64,000 nucleotides of DNA. It comes from Daphnia pulex. Taxonomy: Eukaryota; Arthropoda; Branchiopoda; Diplostraca; Daphniidae. The stretch covers positions 4,340,001 through 4,404,000 of the forward strand of contig NC_060021.1 in assembly GCF_021134715.1 (NCBI RefSeq), given 5' to 3'. A program made the position numbers and the translations under genes. Below the pieces are notes generated by a model that was not told the DNA's origin, searched no databases, and worked only from the letters and a program-made list of their open reading frames with translations. This document shows positions 24,601 to 43,560 of this stretch, one piece after another; positions within the stretch are counted from its first letter, which is position 1; every line of letters starts with the position of its first letter.

Positions 24601-25279
24601 TTCATCATTTGTGCCATAACATTGTGAGTAAATTCGCCTCTTTAGTTATTAAGTATCTTCGTATTGGTGACACAATGATTGTGTTGGGTCAACCTTTACA
24701 TTTTCCAGCCGAATGTGAAGCACAACGCAGCATTAGGCACGATTTTAACATAAATCCATTTGACGGGACCACGCCATTTGTCTTGGGACCAAACCGATAA
24801 GGTCGACGACATGTCCACTGCCGACGACTAAGAAACAAAACAATAGGTCATTTCTAATTATTCTATAAGTTGAGCTGCAGCCAAATTCACCATTTCAGCC
24901 ATGCCGCAGAAATGTCCGGATGCTTTGACGGTAAAGTACAAATACACTGGACCCTTTCCATCCCTGAAAAAAAAATATATAAATATGAATGGTACTTGAA
25001 CACCAAAATAAAAACGAAAATTATGAGTATCAAGAAAATGGGCAAAACCTTTCACGGAAGGCAGCGTCAAGTCGCTTGTTGCCATGTTCTGTTGAACACC
25101 AGATTTCATATTTGATGGATCGATGAATGTCATCTTCTGAATATGATTTGATGACAAAGAAACGTGCATTCTTGGCCGACAAATCAAACTCTTTTGAATT
25201 GTAAATGTTTTTTTATTGTAACTCTTCCAACACGGGATTGGCTTGGGTCGGTGCACAGCCGCGTTAAACTGCTTATTTT

Positions 25280-26090
25280 ACCGATTTCCAGTACCTACAC
25301 ACCCCTAACAGTTTCAGTACCCTTCAATATGGTACTGAAACGCAATTCAGTATTTTACTGTACTTGCTTAAGTACAAATTCTCTACTAACCATTCATTTG
25401 CCTACTTTTTACGTTATTCCTAGTGAAACTGTTAGTAGGCATAGTTCTGTTCAGTAGGTTGGTCCAGCAGTTTATAAAGATTTAGTTAGTAGTCTGAAAA
25501 ATTCAGTATGTTCAGGTAGGGTTAGTAGTTTGATTTTAAAAAGTAATCAATAATAAAAGCAATGTAGGTTATAGCTAGTAGTTTACAAAAATTTAGTACT
25601 TTTGTTATAAGTAGTGTGAACAATTCAGTACCTTAGACTAGTAGGTTACAACTTACAAGGAATAAGTAGTATTCGTTAGGATAGTAGCTTTTGTATATAT
25701 CAATGTGGCGTGCCTGTAAGGCACTAGACTGCCACGCCAAAGGTCCGGGTTCAATTCCCGAATAAATCAAGTCTTCTTTCCAAGTTAAATAAAATCGAAA
25801 TGGTCGGTTAGTAGGATACAATTGGTTAGTAGCTTGGTGCCGAATAATATCAGTAGGAATCTCCTACAATCAATGCCGTAAATGAAGTGGTCAAAACTTT
25901 TTAAGTAATGGGTGGGTAGTAAAAGCAGGAAAGAATTTAAAGTGGTTTAGTTTATCCTTAGTAAGTTGAACACCGGATAGGGGTTTCTAATAAAATTAGT
26001 AAGGCGAGTAAGAAAAGGTAGAAGAATTGAGAAGTAGTTTCAATCAATTGGTTAGTAGGCTGGGTACCGAGTAGCAGTTACATGAAAGTA
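25280..26090. repeat. TTAGTAG-rich insertion inside the YTHDF pseudogene
   Basis: This segment splits the YTHDF coding remnant between its P/A-rich region and the block just before the YTH domain. It contains many copies of short variants of TTAGTAGTTTG, GTTAGTAGG and AGTACC, and an imperfect inverted pair (CCTAACAGTTTCAGTA near 25303 against GTGAAACTGTTAGTAGG near 25420). I could not define its ends or a target duplication. A tRNA-like patch sits in its middle. Confidence 0.45.
25702..25775 (+). repeat. tRNA-like sequence, probable SINE head or tRNA relic
   Basis: GGTCCGGGTTCAATTCCCGAA contains a good Pol III B-box/T-arm (GGTTCAATTCC). About 40 bases upstream, TGGCGTGCCTGTAAGG resembles a degenerate A box. 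The phase of the arms would put GCC in the anticodon position, but the anticodon stem does not pair and the acceptor ends do not match. It is best read as a tRNA-derived relic, not a working tRNA gene. Confidence 0.4.
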
Positions 26091-27305
26091 GGATACCGCC
26101 ACTGTGTGGTGCTGGTGGAGCAGCGGTTGGCGCAAAAACCAATTGGGCAGCAGCCGTTTTAGGCGGAGTTACCGCAACCGGCTGTTGATGCCCAACGGGT
26201 TGGGCTGGAGCAGGAGATGGAGTAGGTCGTGTTGGGCGTGGTTGCGGTTGTATTTAATGATTAACTTGTTGGTGTTGTTGCTGATGTTGGCTGCCCTGCT
26301 GCTGTTGATGATGATAATGTTGACTATGCTGCTGATATTGCTATTGCTGTTGATTATGATGATGATGTTGTTGCTGTGATGGCAGATGCCGGGCAGATGT
26401 GGTTGTCCTATCGATTTTGACGGAACTGAAACCGGTTGCTGAACAGTCGAGATTGGTGTTGGTTGAGCAGTAGCTAGGGGATAGGGGCACATGCAGGGGC
26501 CTGATGCTGAAGAGAAGCTGATGCTGAACTAGGTGGATTGACTTCACTGCCGGTCTTGTTGTCCCATGTGCCAATATCCAAACTTGGAGTTGGTGGTGTT
26601 AAAATAGGCGGCGGAACCATCGACTTTTTCTTTGTAGTCAATTGTGGCTTGGCTGGCTGGCGATTAAAGTCCAAGTCAGCTTCTTCGGTTGCTGAGACTG
26701 CTGTTGCTTCAGTTCCTGTTTTGAACAGGTTTAGCTGTCTCAAGCGACAGTCGCATAACTTGTTCTACTTGCTTCACACCCGGAGATGACGAGGATTCCT
26801 CCTGTCGGCCAGTCAAAGGGGCCGATGAAGTGTAGGCTGTGTGATGATCGGCAGTTCTTCCTGTTTGATAGTTTGATAGTAGTCGTCGTAATGGGCCGTT
26901 TTGCGATCCCATGTCTAATATGAATTCTGCACCGACACCATAGCTGCCACCGAAAGCCGGCTGGCCACCAAAATTACTGAAACAGCCCAAACATGCCATC
27001 TTGTTGGTGAAGGTGCTGAGACTGATGTGAAGGGGCTCCATATCCACCCAAAAGGGCACATCACTTGTTGACATCACATAACCAAATGGAAAAAAGGAAT
27101 CTAAAATGAAACAATATTTTTTTTTTAGTATTTCAGAGTTTTAAAATAGTTTAAAATTAATTTCAAATTATTTAAATCATAATTTGAAATATGACATGCG
27201 AGCCGGGGAGCCGGGCACATCACTCACTCACGAACTTACGTTGGAGAACGACCTAGTTTATACTTGTCCTTTTTTTATTCTAACTTATCCTTTTATTTCG
27301 TTAAA

Positions 27306-27816
27306 ATGGACCCTTATGGAGTCCTAACGGATTCAGAAATAAATCTGGTGAAAAATCTGAACGTTGGGGAAAAAGTTATGTCCCACCTGAACAAAAAAGT
27401 TGAAGTCGCTAAAACTGCAAAAACGCTTCTTGCTCAAGCGACTCATTCGCAAGAGATTCTATATGTCTTAAGAGACTGTTCATCGGCTTATAAAAAGTCT
27501 GAAACATGGGGGCTAAATTGTGAAATAATACACAATTCTGAGTTTTTTGTTGGGGTAAAAATAGTTTACTAACCTAAGCTAAACCTAAACTAACAAAAGA
27601 TCTTTCTAGGAAAAGCCGCTGAAGAAAGAAGAATGGAATGAGAAAAAGGGGCGCCTTTTGATGAAGGCAGCTTCCATCATAAATCTCAAGGATGCTTCTG
27701 CAGCAGATAAAGAAGAGGCACGAGCAGATAAAGAACTTGAAGAAGAAAAAAAAGCCGCTGTCAAGCTGATGAAAACTAAGCAGCAAAAATGTTGTCCAAA
27801 GAAGACCAATAAATAA
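27306..27816 (+). CDS. Two-exon gene of unknown function, 151 aa
   Basis: Exon one runs 27306-27554 and exon two 27610-27816; the GG|GTAAAA donor and TTTCTAG acceptor bracket a 55-nt intron and keep frame. The start sits in AAA ATG GAC, after in-frame stops. The N-terminal half reads MDPYGVLTDSEINLVKNLNV and is mildly hydrophobic/charged. The second half is strongly charged and probably helical (KKEEWNEKKGRLLMKA, ADKEEARADKELEEEKKAA) and ends with basic KTKQQKCCPKKTNK. There is no signal peptide or membrane segment. I do not recognise the family. It is transcribed away from the YTHDF pseudogene. Confidence 0.55.
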
Positions 27817-29458
27817 AAACGCCGTGGAAATGGTCAGAGAGCCAGACGCGCCAAACGCAAACAACAAAAATCTGGCAAAAAAGGTAGAAGACTAAATTTG
27901 AAAAACCAAAAATAACTGTTCGACTAAACTCTGTTCCTTTTTAAAACTAGGCTTTTAGTCTGAGAAATACTCTATGAGACGACGACACAACATTCTAATT
28001 TTGAAATTAAAACGTATTTTTTTTTTAATTCAACGAGTAGCCTATAAAAGCAATCAATAATAAATGAAATTGTTCCTGTTACCTAATTGCTGTTCTTTCT
28101 TCACTTCACACAACACTTCACTCAACCGACACAACGAAACTTCCGAAATGAAAAATGGCGAACTCCAGGGGTGACGTCAAGTCGTCAAGTGAAGAAATTA
28201 AGAACGAGTCTAATCAGTCTCCACGAAGCAAACACGGGAAAAATGAAGTTCGGAAACCCTCTGCCAGGAATCAGTTGAACTAAATTTCCAAATAATTACT
28301 TCATTTTAATTGTTCTAAAAATTCAGAAACCAAGTAATTGATTTCAGGACCGTTAATACCCGAGGGCGAACCTTGACAGCAGGTCTTGTTTAACTGAGAA
28401 CGGCTGTAGTGAATGAAGAACAGAAAACCGGAATAACTCGTAAAATCTGACACTAGAACGGCAACATTTTCAGTTTTCAGAACACTAGAGCGGAAATTTG
28501 GACCTGCTACGTAGTGAGCTTTTTTACCGTTAGATGGGGTTAAGTGCTTAGCAAAAAGTTTATATTGAGTGCGCGAATTTTAAATCCACTATTTCTGATC
28601 TATTGCCTATACTACAGGCTGTTTTGCGACGGTGATGATAAAATGCTTTTTTTTTAATCAGTCACACAGCACATACGTTTTGCAAAAAAAACATCGTAAA
28701 CTAAAACCGGAAGAGTTGACAAAAACGACTTTGCCCACATAGACAATTGTAATTTAGTTTATAAGTTCAGGTTGCATTTTTGATCCTTGGCATTTTAAAG
28801 ATATTCCACGTGGGTCCATTGAAAACAGGAATTCTTTTGTGTGATTTAATATCAGGAATATCCGAGGATTATTTTATACCAAGTCGGAAGTGGGTGTAGC
28901 CTACTCTGTGTCTATAGGAAATCGATATTCGATTTTGAACGAGTTTCTTAATGGCTATTTTATAGCACTAACAAGCATACGCATCTGACCAAATTTCGTA
29001 TTACCGTACACCTATTACCATGAACGTTTTATGATTTTACAAAAATCAATACTAAAGGTTGCGCATATTAAGCACCGACACATCTCGGCACATGATGTTC
29101 TCTTCAAAAAAAGTCTCTGGTCACTTGCTTCGCGATTAATAATTGTTACCAATTAGAAATTAATGGACAAGATTTGAGCTGACACCTTACAAGTCAGTGA
29201 ATCTCACACGTCGATTATGCCACGCGTACATTTTGAATTTTAAAAAAAATAAATTTACAGGTTCATTATCGGATCTTTACAGCCCACAATCAAGTTCACC
29301 GCCATTTTACTTCTATATTCCAATCGTCCCGTGATCCAAATAGAACTCAGATTGAACCTTATACCTGTATGTAGGGCAGTTTTCTAAATTCCACTGCTTG
29401 TAGTTTGTTAGACGTATATATTGCGAGACCAACTCGGTCACTACTACGTTTATAATTG
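27817..29458. other. Intergenic sequence
   Basis: Just after the previous gene a short basic frame (RRGNGQRARRAKRKQQKSGKK) is present but has no start of its own. The rest is AT-rich and shows no recognised gene. Confidence 0.4.
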
Positions 29459-29599
29459 ATGCGTAGTGTAGTTGTCTACTGCATCTCAGTTCTTCTTCTT
29501 CCCTATGGATGTGAAGCCAAAGGCAGCACACGCAGCAGTACTACAGTCTGCGTACAGAGGAATCAAGCAGAGTGTGGGCACAGCGGAAAAAGAGAAAAG
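29459..29599 (+). CDS. Candidate signal-peptide exon of a small secreted protein
   Basis: An ATG opens MRSVVVYCISVLLLPYGCEA, which has the n-region, hydrophobic core and small residue before cleavage of a signal peptide. A Cys-containing stretch follows up to a weak possible donor (AAAA|GTTAGT). I found no matching next exon, so the gene is unproven. Confidence 0.25.
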
Positions 29600-31921
29600 T
29601 TAGTTTGTATGTTTGACCCACTTTCTCCCATCGACCCTGGTCTCTCTACATTTCGGTCTACGGGTATAGAAAAGTTCGAAGCAAAGGCTGGACCTTTTTA
29701 TATGGGGACGGAGCAACGCGGGGCATTTGATCGTACAGCCATGATATCGGTACTACACCGTTGGATATAGTACTCTGTAGCATGTGATCTATGCCGAGCT
29801 GAGTAGATATTTACGCTTCTCAAATCAACTCGCAGCCAGTAGAGTATATAAATTCCGTAGAAATGTATGCGCACATTTTTTGACACAAGAATGCTGTTGT
29901 CGGTCGAATACTGTTCGTCTTCCGTGTAAACGTCTCGTCGCTTGCCCTTCCTCCCATTTAAACCTTGGCTGCATGTCCTAGATCTGGATGTGTAAGCAAA
30001 AATCAATCGCTTGAGTCTGCGCTAGAAGCCCAGATACCGCATCGCCTTTCAGAACAAAAAACAAAAATTCACACACAAAAAAAACGTTCGTCCAACCTTC
30101 ACCAACTAAACTCTCGGATTTTTTTAAGCGATTCTTTTTATCTTTAATGTCCCCTGCTGACTGTATATATACGTGACATTCATTTCACTCGTCGTCGGTC
30201 TTTATTTAAAAAAAAAAAAAAAAAAAAAGCCTAGCCATCCTTTGTTCTGCTGCTGCCGTGCTGTGTGTATGGTATCTCGGAAACTTGATTCGTTGAAAAG
30301 CGACGAGGTAGTAGTTATACAGCGCTATAGCTCACCAGCCGTAACTATCACAATGAAATGGAGATAAATAGAAGAGAGAAATTTTTGGGAGAAAGATGTT
30401 CTATTTATTTAAGAAGTTGTTCACCGGATACTATAGCTAGCTAGTGCATCGACAGGCTTTTCTCGTGGAAAATGAAGCCCTACTTTTTCTTGCGGAATCC
30501 ATCATGGCCTTCGTCCTCTTTCACTCGGCTTTTTCTTTTCGCTGTGGCCACGGTACCAAACTGTTTGCCCTTTTAACCTGATCATTTTTTTTTTGTTTCC
30601 ATCATTGACGTGATTTGAACATTTCTACCGGTTTAATTCAGCCCGTAAAACATCACGGGATCGACAAATGATGTAACCGTTCATCCGTCAATAGGCCAAT
30701 GCAAATGTACAGTATCTACTTGAGCCGGTGAGCAGACGCCCGCTGCTGATGACGAGAAAGTATAGTCAGTATATAAGTTCAGACATCAAAAGGAGGTTTT
30801 CAATTTACATTCGACTATCCCACTTTCCCTCGTCACATTCATTATATTTTGGGGCCGTGTTCTATTATCGTTTTGTTCCCTCTCGCTTGTTTCCATTGCT
30901 GCATTGTATCTAGGGTAGAACAGGTATACATGCGTGTGTGATGGGCGGTTTTTATTGCCAGTCTACAACTTTTTGTGGCTGCTGATCATTAAATGTCATC
31001 GAAAATAACATTCACGTCTAATGTGTGTGGATTACTACAGTGTCCTGTTGACATGGAATCAAGTTTCACCCTAGGGTATATCAGTTAGATGAGCAACAAA
31101 CCTGATGTAGGCTATTTCATTCTAGACATGAATTCGTTTTAAAAAATCCGACGTTTTTCAATTGATGACGTATTTGAATGATCGAATTGATGTGGGTGCA
31201 AGCCGAGGATTTTTACGGGGGAACTGTTTGACCCACTAAAAATGAATTCACTGGGGAAAAAACGTTTAAATTTATATGGACAGCTGATGCAGCTAGGTAT
31301 ATTAACCAAAACGAAGTGGTGACGTTGATTATTATTTCAGTAAACAGTGGAAGACAAACTGTTGTACGGATGGATATTGAATCAGGGTCATCACATCTTG
31401 GATTAGATTCTCTTTAAGTATATAGAAAACCAACGTGACGGAATCTATGTCGCGCCTCAACTTTCTACTTCTTCGTTGGTCGGTTGCACGCTATACATAG
31501 AATACATGCCACGAATTGAGGGGAAGCGGGGAAAGTTTTCAATTCAATTGGGTCTACAACTATTTAACCTTTCAGATTTCAAGAGGTTATTTCTATTTAT
31601 TTTATAGTTGAATAACAACGACTGGACTCTGTCGCATTATACTCTAAGGAATGTTTACATCACCGATCACCGTTGTGAGAATGAAGACATAAAATTGCCA
31701 ATAGATAATTTGGCTCCGTATTGGACCCGTACTCGATGATCTTTCCTGGAAAAATTAGTTCTGATTATGTACACAACTCCATAAAAATACGGATGCCTTT
31801 TACGAGCGAATGTAGGCCATTTGGGGGGGGCCATAATATCAGCTGATATATGTATAAAGTTATTATCTAAGGTGTATGACTAATTGCATTCGTTTTTGTC
31901 TGCGACTTGTTGATGGCGTTA
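29600..31921. other. Gene-poor region with TATA-like motifs
   Basis: TATA-like GTATATAAAT lies near 29846, and AGTATATAAG followed by TTCAGACATC near 30770. They may be core promoters of unannotated transcripts or chance matches. A poly-A tract lies at about 30208-30229. No coding sequence is supported. Confidence 0.3.
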
Positions 31922-32155
31922 TTATTTCTCCTTGACACTCTCTCGATAGACCACGCTTGAAATTTGGTTCGACAGGCGACCGACTATAGTATTTAGTTCC
32001 TTGTTTGTACTACTACTGTACTTGACGTTCGGATCATGGCTCCTAATTCTTGGAAACAATGCACTTCCTTTTACTCTTGCGCCGATTTCAATATAAAAGC
32101 GAATGAGGTAGGTTCCGTTTACCATTAGAAAGAGGACAACGACAGACTTGAGCAT
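31922..32155 (-). CDS. Candidate small secreted peptide ORF, 77 aa
   Basis: An ATG at 32155-32153 opens MLKSVVVLFLMVNGTYLIRF, which could act as a signal peptide or signal anchor. A polar, basic tail follows (VKGSALFPRIRSHDPNVKYS), ending VYRESVKEK. An upstream ACAGTTTCAG might be an acceptor or initiator. No cleavage-site cassette of a known neuropeptide is visible and I do not recognise it; random ORFs of this size are common here. Confidence 0.25.
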   Translation of the reverse strand: MLKSVVVLFLMVNGTYLIRFYIEIGARVKGSALFPRIRSHDPNVKYSSSTNKELNTIVGRLSNQISSVVYRESVKEK

Positions 32156-32200
32156 TTGTCTTTCTGAAACTGTTATAGACCTCTCTACAAATGGGCGCAA

Positions 32201-34398
32201 TTGTTTCTATAAGGCATCCTGTTCTTCCCTTGGTTGATACCACGATTCTTATATGGCATATCGCTCGAGGATTTATTTAATAATAACAGCAACATATAAT
32301 TTCATTTTTGACGTTGCCGGGTTCTTTTGACATCTAAGCCGCCTTACTTTTGTTCTTATTGCTAAATAACATTTCACTCAAAAGAAACCAATTCATCCGT
32401 GTCCGTTTGGTTGATTCCAGTTTTCGAAAGAGATCTACTACTACGTTCTTTTTTTTCGAAAAGTGACTATCGGTATACACGGATGAAAGCTCAAGGAAAA
32501 GTTTGCTTCAAATTGAAACGTTTCTCACGGCGTAATAAATCGGATGCCCGATCGAGTCAAACTAGCATTTATGAGTGTGCCGAATAATAGTGCTGCTGCT
32601 CTAAATAATGGAGGAGAGAAACTGGATCTAATAATGAAGTGGGTAGCCTTTCGAACCCTTCTTGAGGCGGCGGCTGCTGCTGCTGCTGCTATCTGATGAG
32701 ACTCTTGAAATAACTTGGGCCAGCGAAAATGGTCTTGGATTCGATCCTCTCTGACGCAACCCAGTTTTGTGTGACCCTTATTTCGGTGGCATTAGCGTGC
32801 GTAAAGAAAGGAGTCAGAGAGAGTAGAGCACACCCTTTACTAGCAGCAGCAGCGGACTGCCGACTAGGCTACTATACGAGAGTAGAAAACGGCTGTTTTC
32901 AGGCACCTCCCCCTTTTCCCCCCGTCTCTCTCGACTCTCCCGCCATCACCTAATCCGTCCTCTTTCCAATGGTTTCGTTTACCGGCCGCACAGCGCACAC
33001 ACGAGCTAATGACCTCGTTCCTTTTTATTCTAGGGCTCCTAACGCAATTCATCGGCTCCCATTTCTCAACTATCACGAACCAAACTCTCGAGAAAAAAAA
33101 AGGAAATATTTCAGTCTAAATGTTTTTTACTTTTTTTTGTTTCATGACAGAGTCAGTTAAGTAACAACAGGGTGGGCCAATTGAGAGCTGCTGCTGCAGC
33201 AGGACAGATTTTTCGAGTTAGATATTGAAATGTTTCCGCCAAGTCATTGTTGATAGAGAGCGCGTTTCGAGGTTGACACGAATTTCTCGTGGGTTGGCTC
33301 TTTGGGTGCCGGTGATTGGTTAGCCCGAAAAAACAAAAACAAAACAAATCCAGACTTCCCTAAAATGTCTAATAAAGACAAAAATCGAGAAATGATTTCT
33401 AACAGTGAAATTTGTTCCGATTTCCCCACGCACACGGTGGTGTGTGTGTGGTGGTGGTGGTGGTAAAAGAAAGAAAAGAAATACAAGAAAGAAAAAAGAG
33501 CTCACGTCTGGGAAGAGAAAGTGAGCCTGCCCAGGAGGGGTTGTGTAGTAGTAGTGTAGGGTTGTGTTGTGTATACGTCGATTCGACGGTTCGTAGATGG
33601 CAGCACTATCGGTCGGCCTCCTTCCCTTCCTTTCCCCGGCCCTCTGCTCTCTAGTAGTGTGTAGTAAGTAATATATCGTGTGCTGGGGCGCACGCTATCT
33701 CTCGACGTTGCTACTTGTGTCGTTTCAGTCTTCTCTCTGTCGTCTAGTAGTTCGGACCCGTCGAGTTTGTGAATGACTCGTCTGTTACGCGCACAGTACG
33801 GCAGCAGCAGCATCGTTTTATTGTTACATTGCTGCAATGATTTAATTGCTTTGGAAACAACTCCCATCGACGTCGACAACTCGGTTTGAGTGCCACTGAC
33901 GTCAAAGCAACGTTTTTCTTTCAAAAACAAAATTGTCGTTGACGTTTTGATTCGGTTTTGGGCTTAAAAAAAGTTTATTTTCTGTGGAAATGTGCCGATG
34001 AGTGTAGAGAGAGAAAAAGGGGACACACAGAGACAGTTTTTGGTAGATTGAATACAAACGAAGGTCGTTCTAAATCACTGTTTCGTCGTGAATATCGATC
34101 GACCTCCCAGCATTAGCAGACGCCGCTCTCCTTTTGGCTTGGCCATTTTCTTCCCTCGACGTCTTTGTGTGTTGTTCTCGCATTTTTGTTTCAAGTTTTG
34201 TCTCTTCTTTTGCTGCAACTTTTTTCGTTTTTGGGTTTTGTTTTCTGCATCACCTGTCGTGTCGGGCGTGTCTCAATTGAAAAGAAATTCTGAATTCCGA
34301 GCTGTTCACCACCGGCATTGAAAATTCCTTCCAAGGCGGCTGACTCGGGACTGCTGCAGTTATTAAGATCCGAAAGGATTTCAAAACTGGCCAATAAC
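32201..34398 (+). promoter_or_regulatory. Upstream region and probable 5' UTR of SPOP
   Basis: Sequence between ~33.4 and 34.4 kb is more GC- and CpG-rich than its surroundings and has GT/GA runs. With no competing coding signal, it most likely holds the SPOP promoter and untranslated leader, which runs directly into the first coding exon. Open frames on both strands (such as 33502-33930) are low-complexity by-products. Confidence 0.4.
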
Positions 34399-41940
<7,542 letters not shown>

Positions 41941-43560
41941 GAAGAGAGAGAGAGAGAGTCAACAAGTCTTTGAACAGTGTCACCGCGCCCGTCCTTCACT
42001 CAACCATCACTACCATGGCCCAGACTCCGAATCGTCCGTCTTCATCTGCGTCCCCCACCTATACGTAACCTTTTTTGCTGTTGCACACATCAGTTTGTGA
42101 TGAGCTTACGAGAGATTTCGATTCGCTGATACAAGAGAGACAAGCTGGATAGATAGAGGAAAAAACACAAAGTCTCTTTTATGTTGTCGATGCGTTGGTG
42201 GAAAGGTAAGGGGCGTTTGGGTTTCGTAGATCTCGTGGACTGTATTTGAGCGCCAAACCCATCACCCACCCCGCTCCATCTTGAAATCGTGCCTTCCACA
42301 TGGTCATCAGCCACATTGGCAACTTTTGGAATCCACATCATTGTCAATTTTTGGTTTTCTTACATTTCCCTTTTTTTCTTTATTTCAATTTCCCGCCTTT
42401 TTTTTAACTTTAAATTTCAGGAGCTCATCCTTCCTAACCACACCACCCAAGTCTTTGAGCTGAATATTCAACCACAATCAAGTGGCGAAACCCTCCCCCC
42501 CCCCCCCTCAAAACGTCAAATTGCATTTAGATGTGGGATTCGTGTAGACGTTAATATAAACAAGAATCGGAAAAAAAGCTGGGCAATGCTTTTTCGTGAA
42601 CACATGGCGCCATGTTCCTAAGCGTTTCATATTCGCGTGCAAGTAAAAACAGCCAAACGACAGGTTGGTTTTTTTTTAAGGCCAGTCTTCATGTCGTCTA
42701 CCAATGTATGCATTTATATATGTGGAGATATATATATCTAGATATATATATATATACTTTTATTTAATTCATTTTTTTTTCTTATTTTTCAATGCCCCAA
42801 ACACCGGCATGATGAACTATATATATATATATCTGTATATATATATATATTTACATGTATATATTTGTATTCGTTAAAATATGACGCATACCTGCCCATG
42901 ATCTCTTCGAAATTGAAGAATGGTACTTTTTTTTTTTTTTTTTTTGTAATAACAATTTACGTCTCTGGAGGCAGTGTGTTATCCCCCTACTTTTTTAATT
43001 ATCAATTTTTTTTTTCTCCGGTGATGTTCTGAAATATCAAGTCTAGTAAGTGCCACACACAAAAGCATCCAATTTCATTCTCTCTCAGAAAGCGAATTGA
43101 CCTAGTGTTATGTCATCTCGAGGAATATAGGCAATGTTTCAGGTGTTGGGCACTCGTTCTGTTTTTTTTTTAATTCAATTTTTCTTCCTCTTCCTTCAGA
43201 AATATTAAGATATACTCCATTAGCGAGTGCTGACTGATCCTGACTTGAGATTGGAGACGAATTAGCCAGTAATAGCCACCACCCCCTCCCCGTAAATGCG
43301 CCCATTTCCATTTTTTCAGGACTCCGTTATTGATAAATCAGAATTCTGTACAAGAGGAACGTGTGAGCTCAGAGTCATTCTGGCGACTTCAGTTTCCAGG
43401 CTAGATCCCCTCGAATAAGAACGTGAGCAGATTCTTAGCTGTGATACACATCGTCGTTGTCCAGTAATTGAGGAATGCAAATTGGGAGACACAAAAAAAA
43501 ATAATAATTAAAACAAAAAAAAAAATAAAATAAATAAATAAAATTAATTCATAGAAATGT
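41941..43560 (+). other. SPOP 3' UTR with AT-dinucleotide repeats
   Basis: Two (TA)n-rich blocks at about 42715-42760 and 42820-42870 could fold together. An A-rich stretch with several AATAAA-like signals lies at 43500-43545, a plausible polyadenylation site. The extent of the UTR is inferred. Confidence 0.4.

Larger units (their letters stand above)
24660..27095 (-). pseudogene. YTHDF: YTHDF-type m6A-reader pseudogene
   Basis: YTHDF proteins bind N6-methyladenosine in cytoplasmic mRNA. Here the YTH domain survives in pieces: [20 protein letters not shown] and [17 protein letters not shown] (about 25200-25070), GPVYLYFTVKASGHFCGMAEM (about 24970-24890), VWSQDKWRG ... VKWIYVK and, in another frame, HIRLENV (about 24780-24690). 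Upstream pieces include QPAKPQLTTKKKSM, LDIGTWDNK (26.57-26.67 kb), a Q/N/P-rich tract, and YGAPSHQSQHLHQQDGMFG near 27.0 kb. Damage seen: an in-frame TAA between LEELQ and KNIYNSKEF, a frameshift after VPNAAL, frameshifts in the 27.0-kb exon, and an ~800-bp foreign insertion at about 25.28-26.09 kb. An intron is retained, so it is a duplicated, not a processed, copy. Confidence 0.82.

Noticed and set aside
25702-25775. Functional tRNA-Gly gene
   Set aside because: Only the T-arm is good; the anticodon and acceptor stems do not pair.
26104-26379. Leu/Met-rich 91-codon plus-strand ORF
   Set aside because: It is the antisense shadow of a CAG/CAT-rich Q/N-rich part of the YTHDF pseudogene.
33502-33930. 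142-codon minus-strand ORF upstream of SPOP
   Set aside because: No domain; composition follows local GT/GA-rich DNA, and it lies in the probable promoter/leader region.
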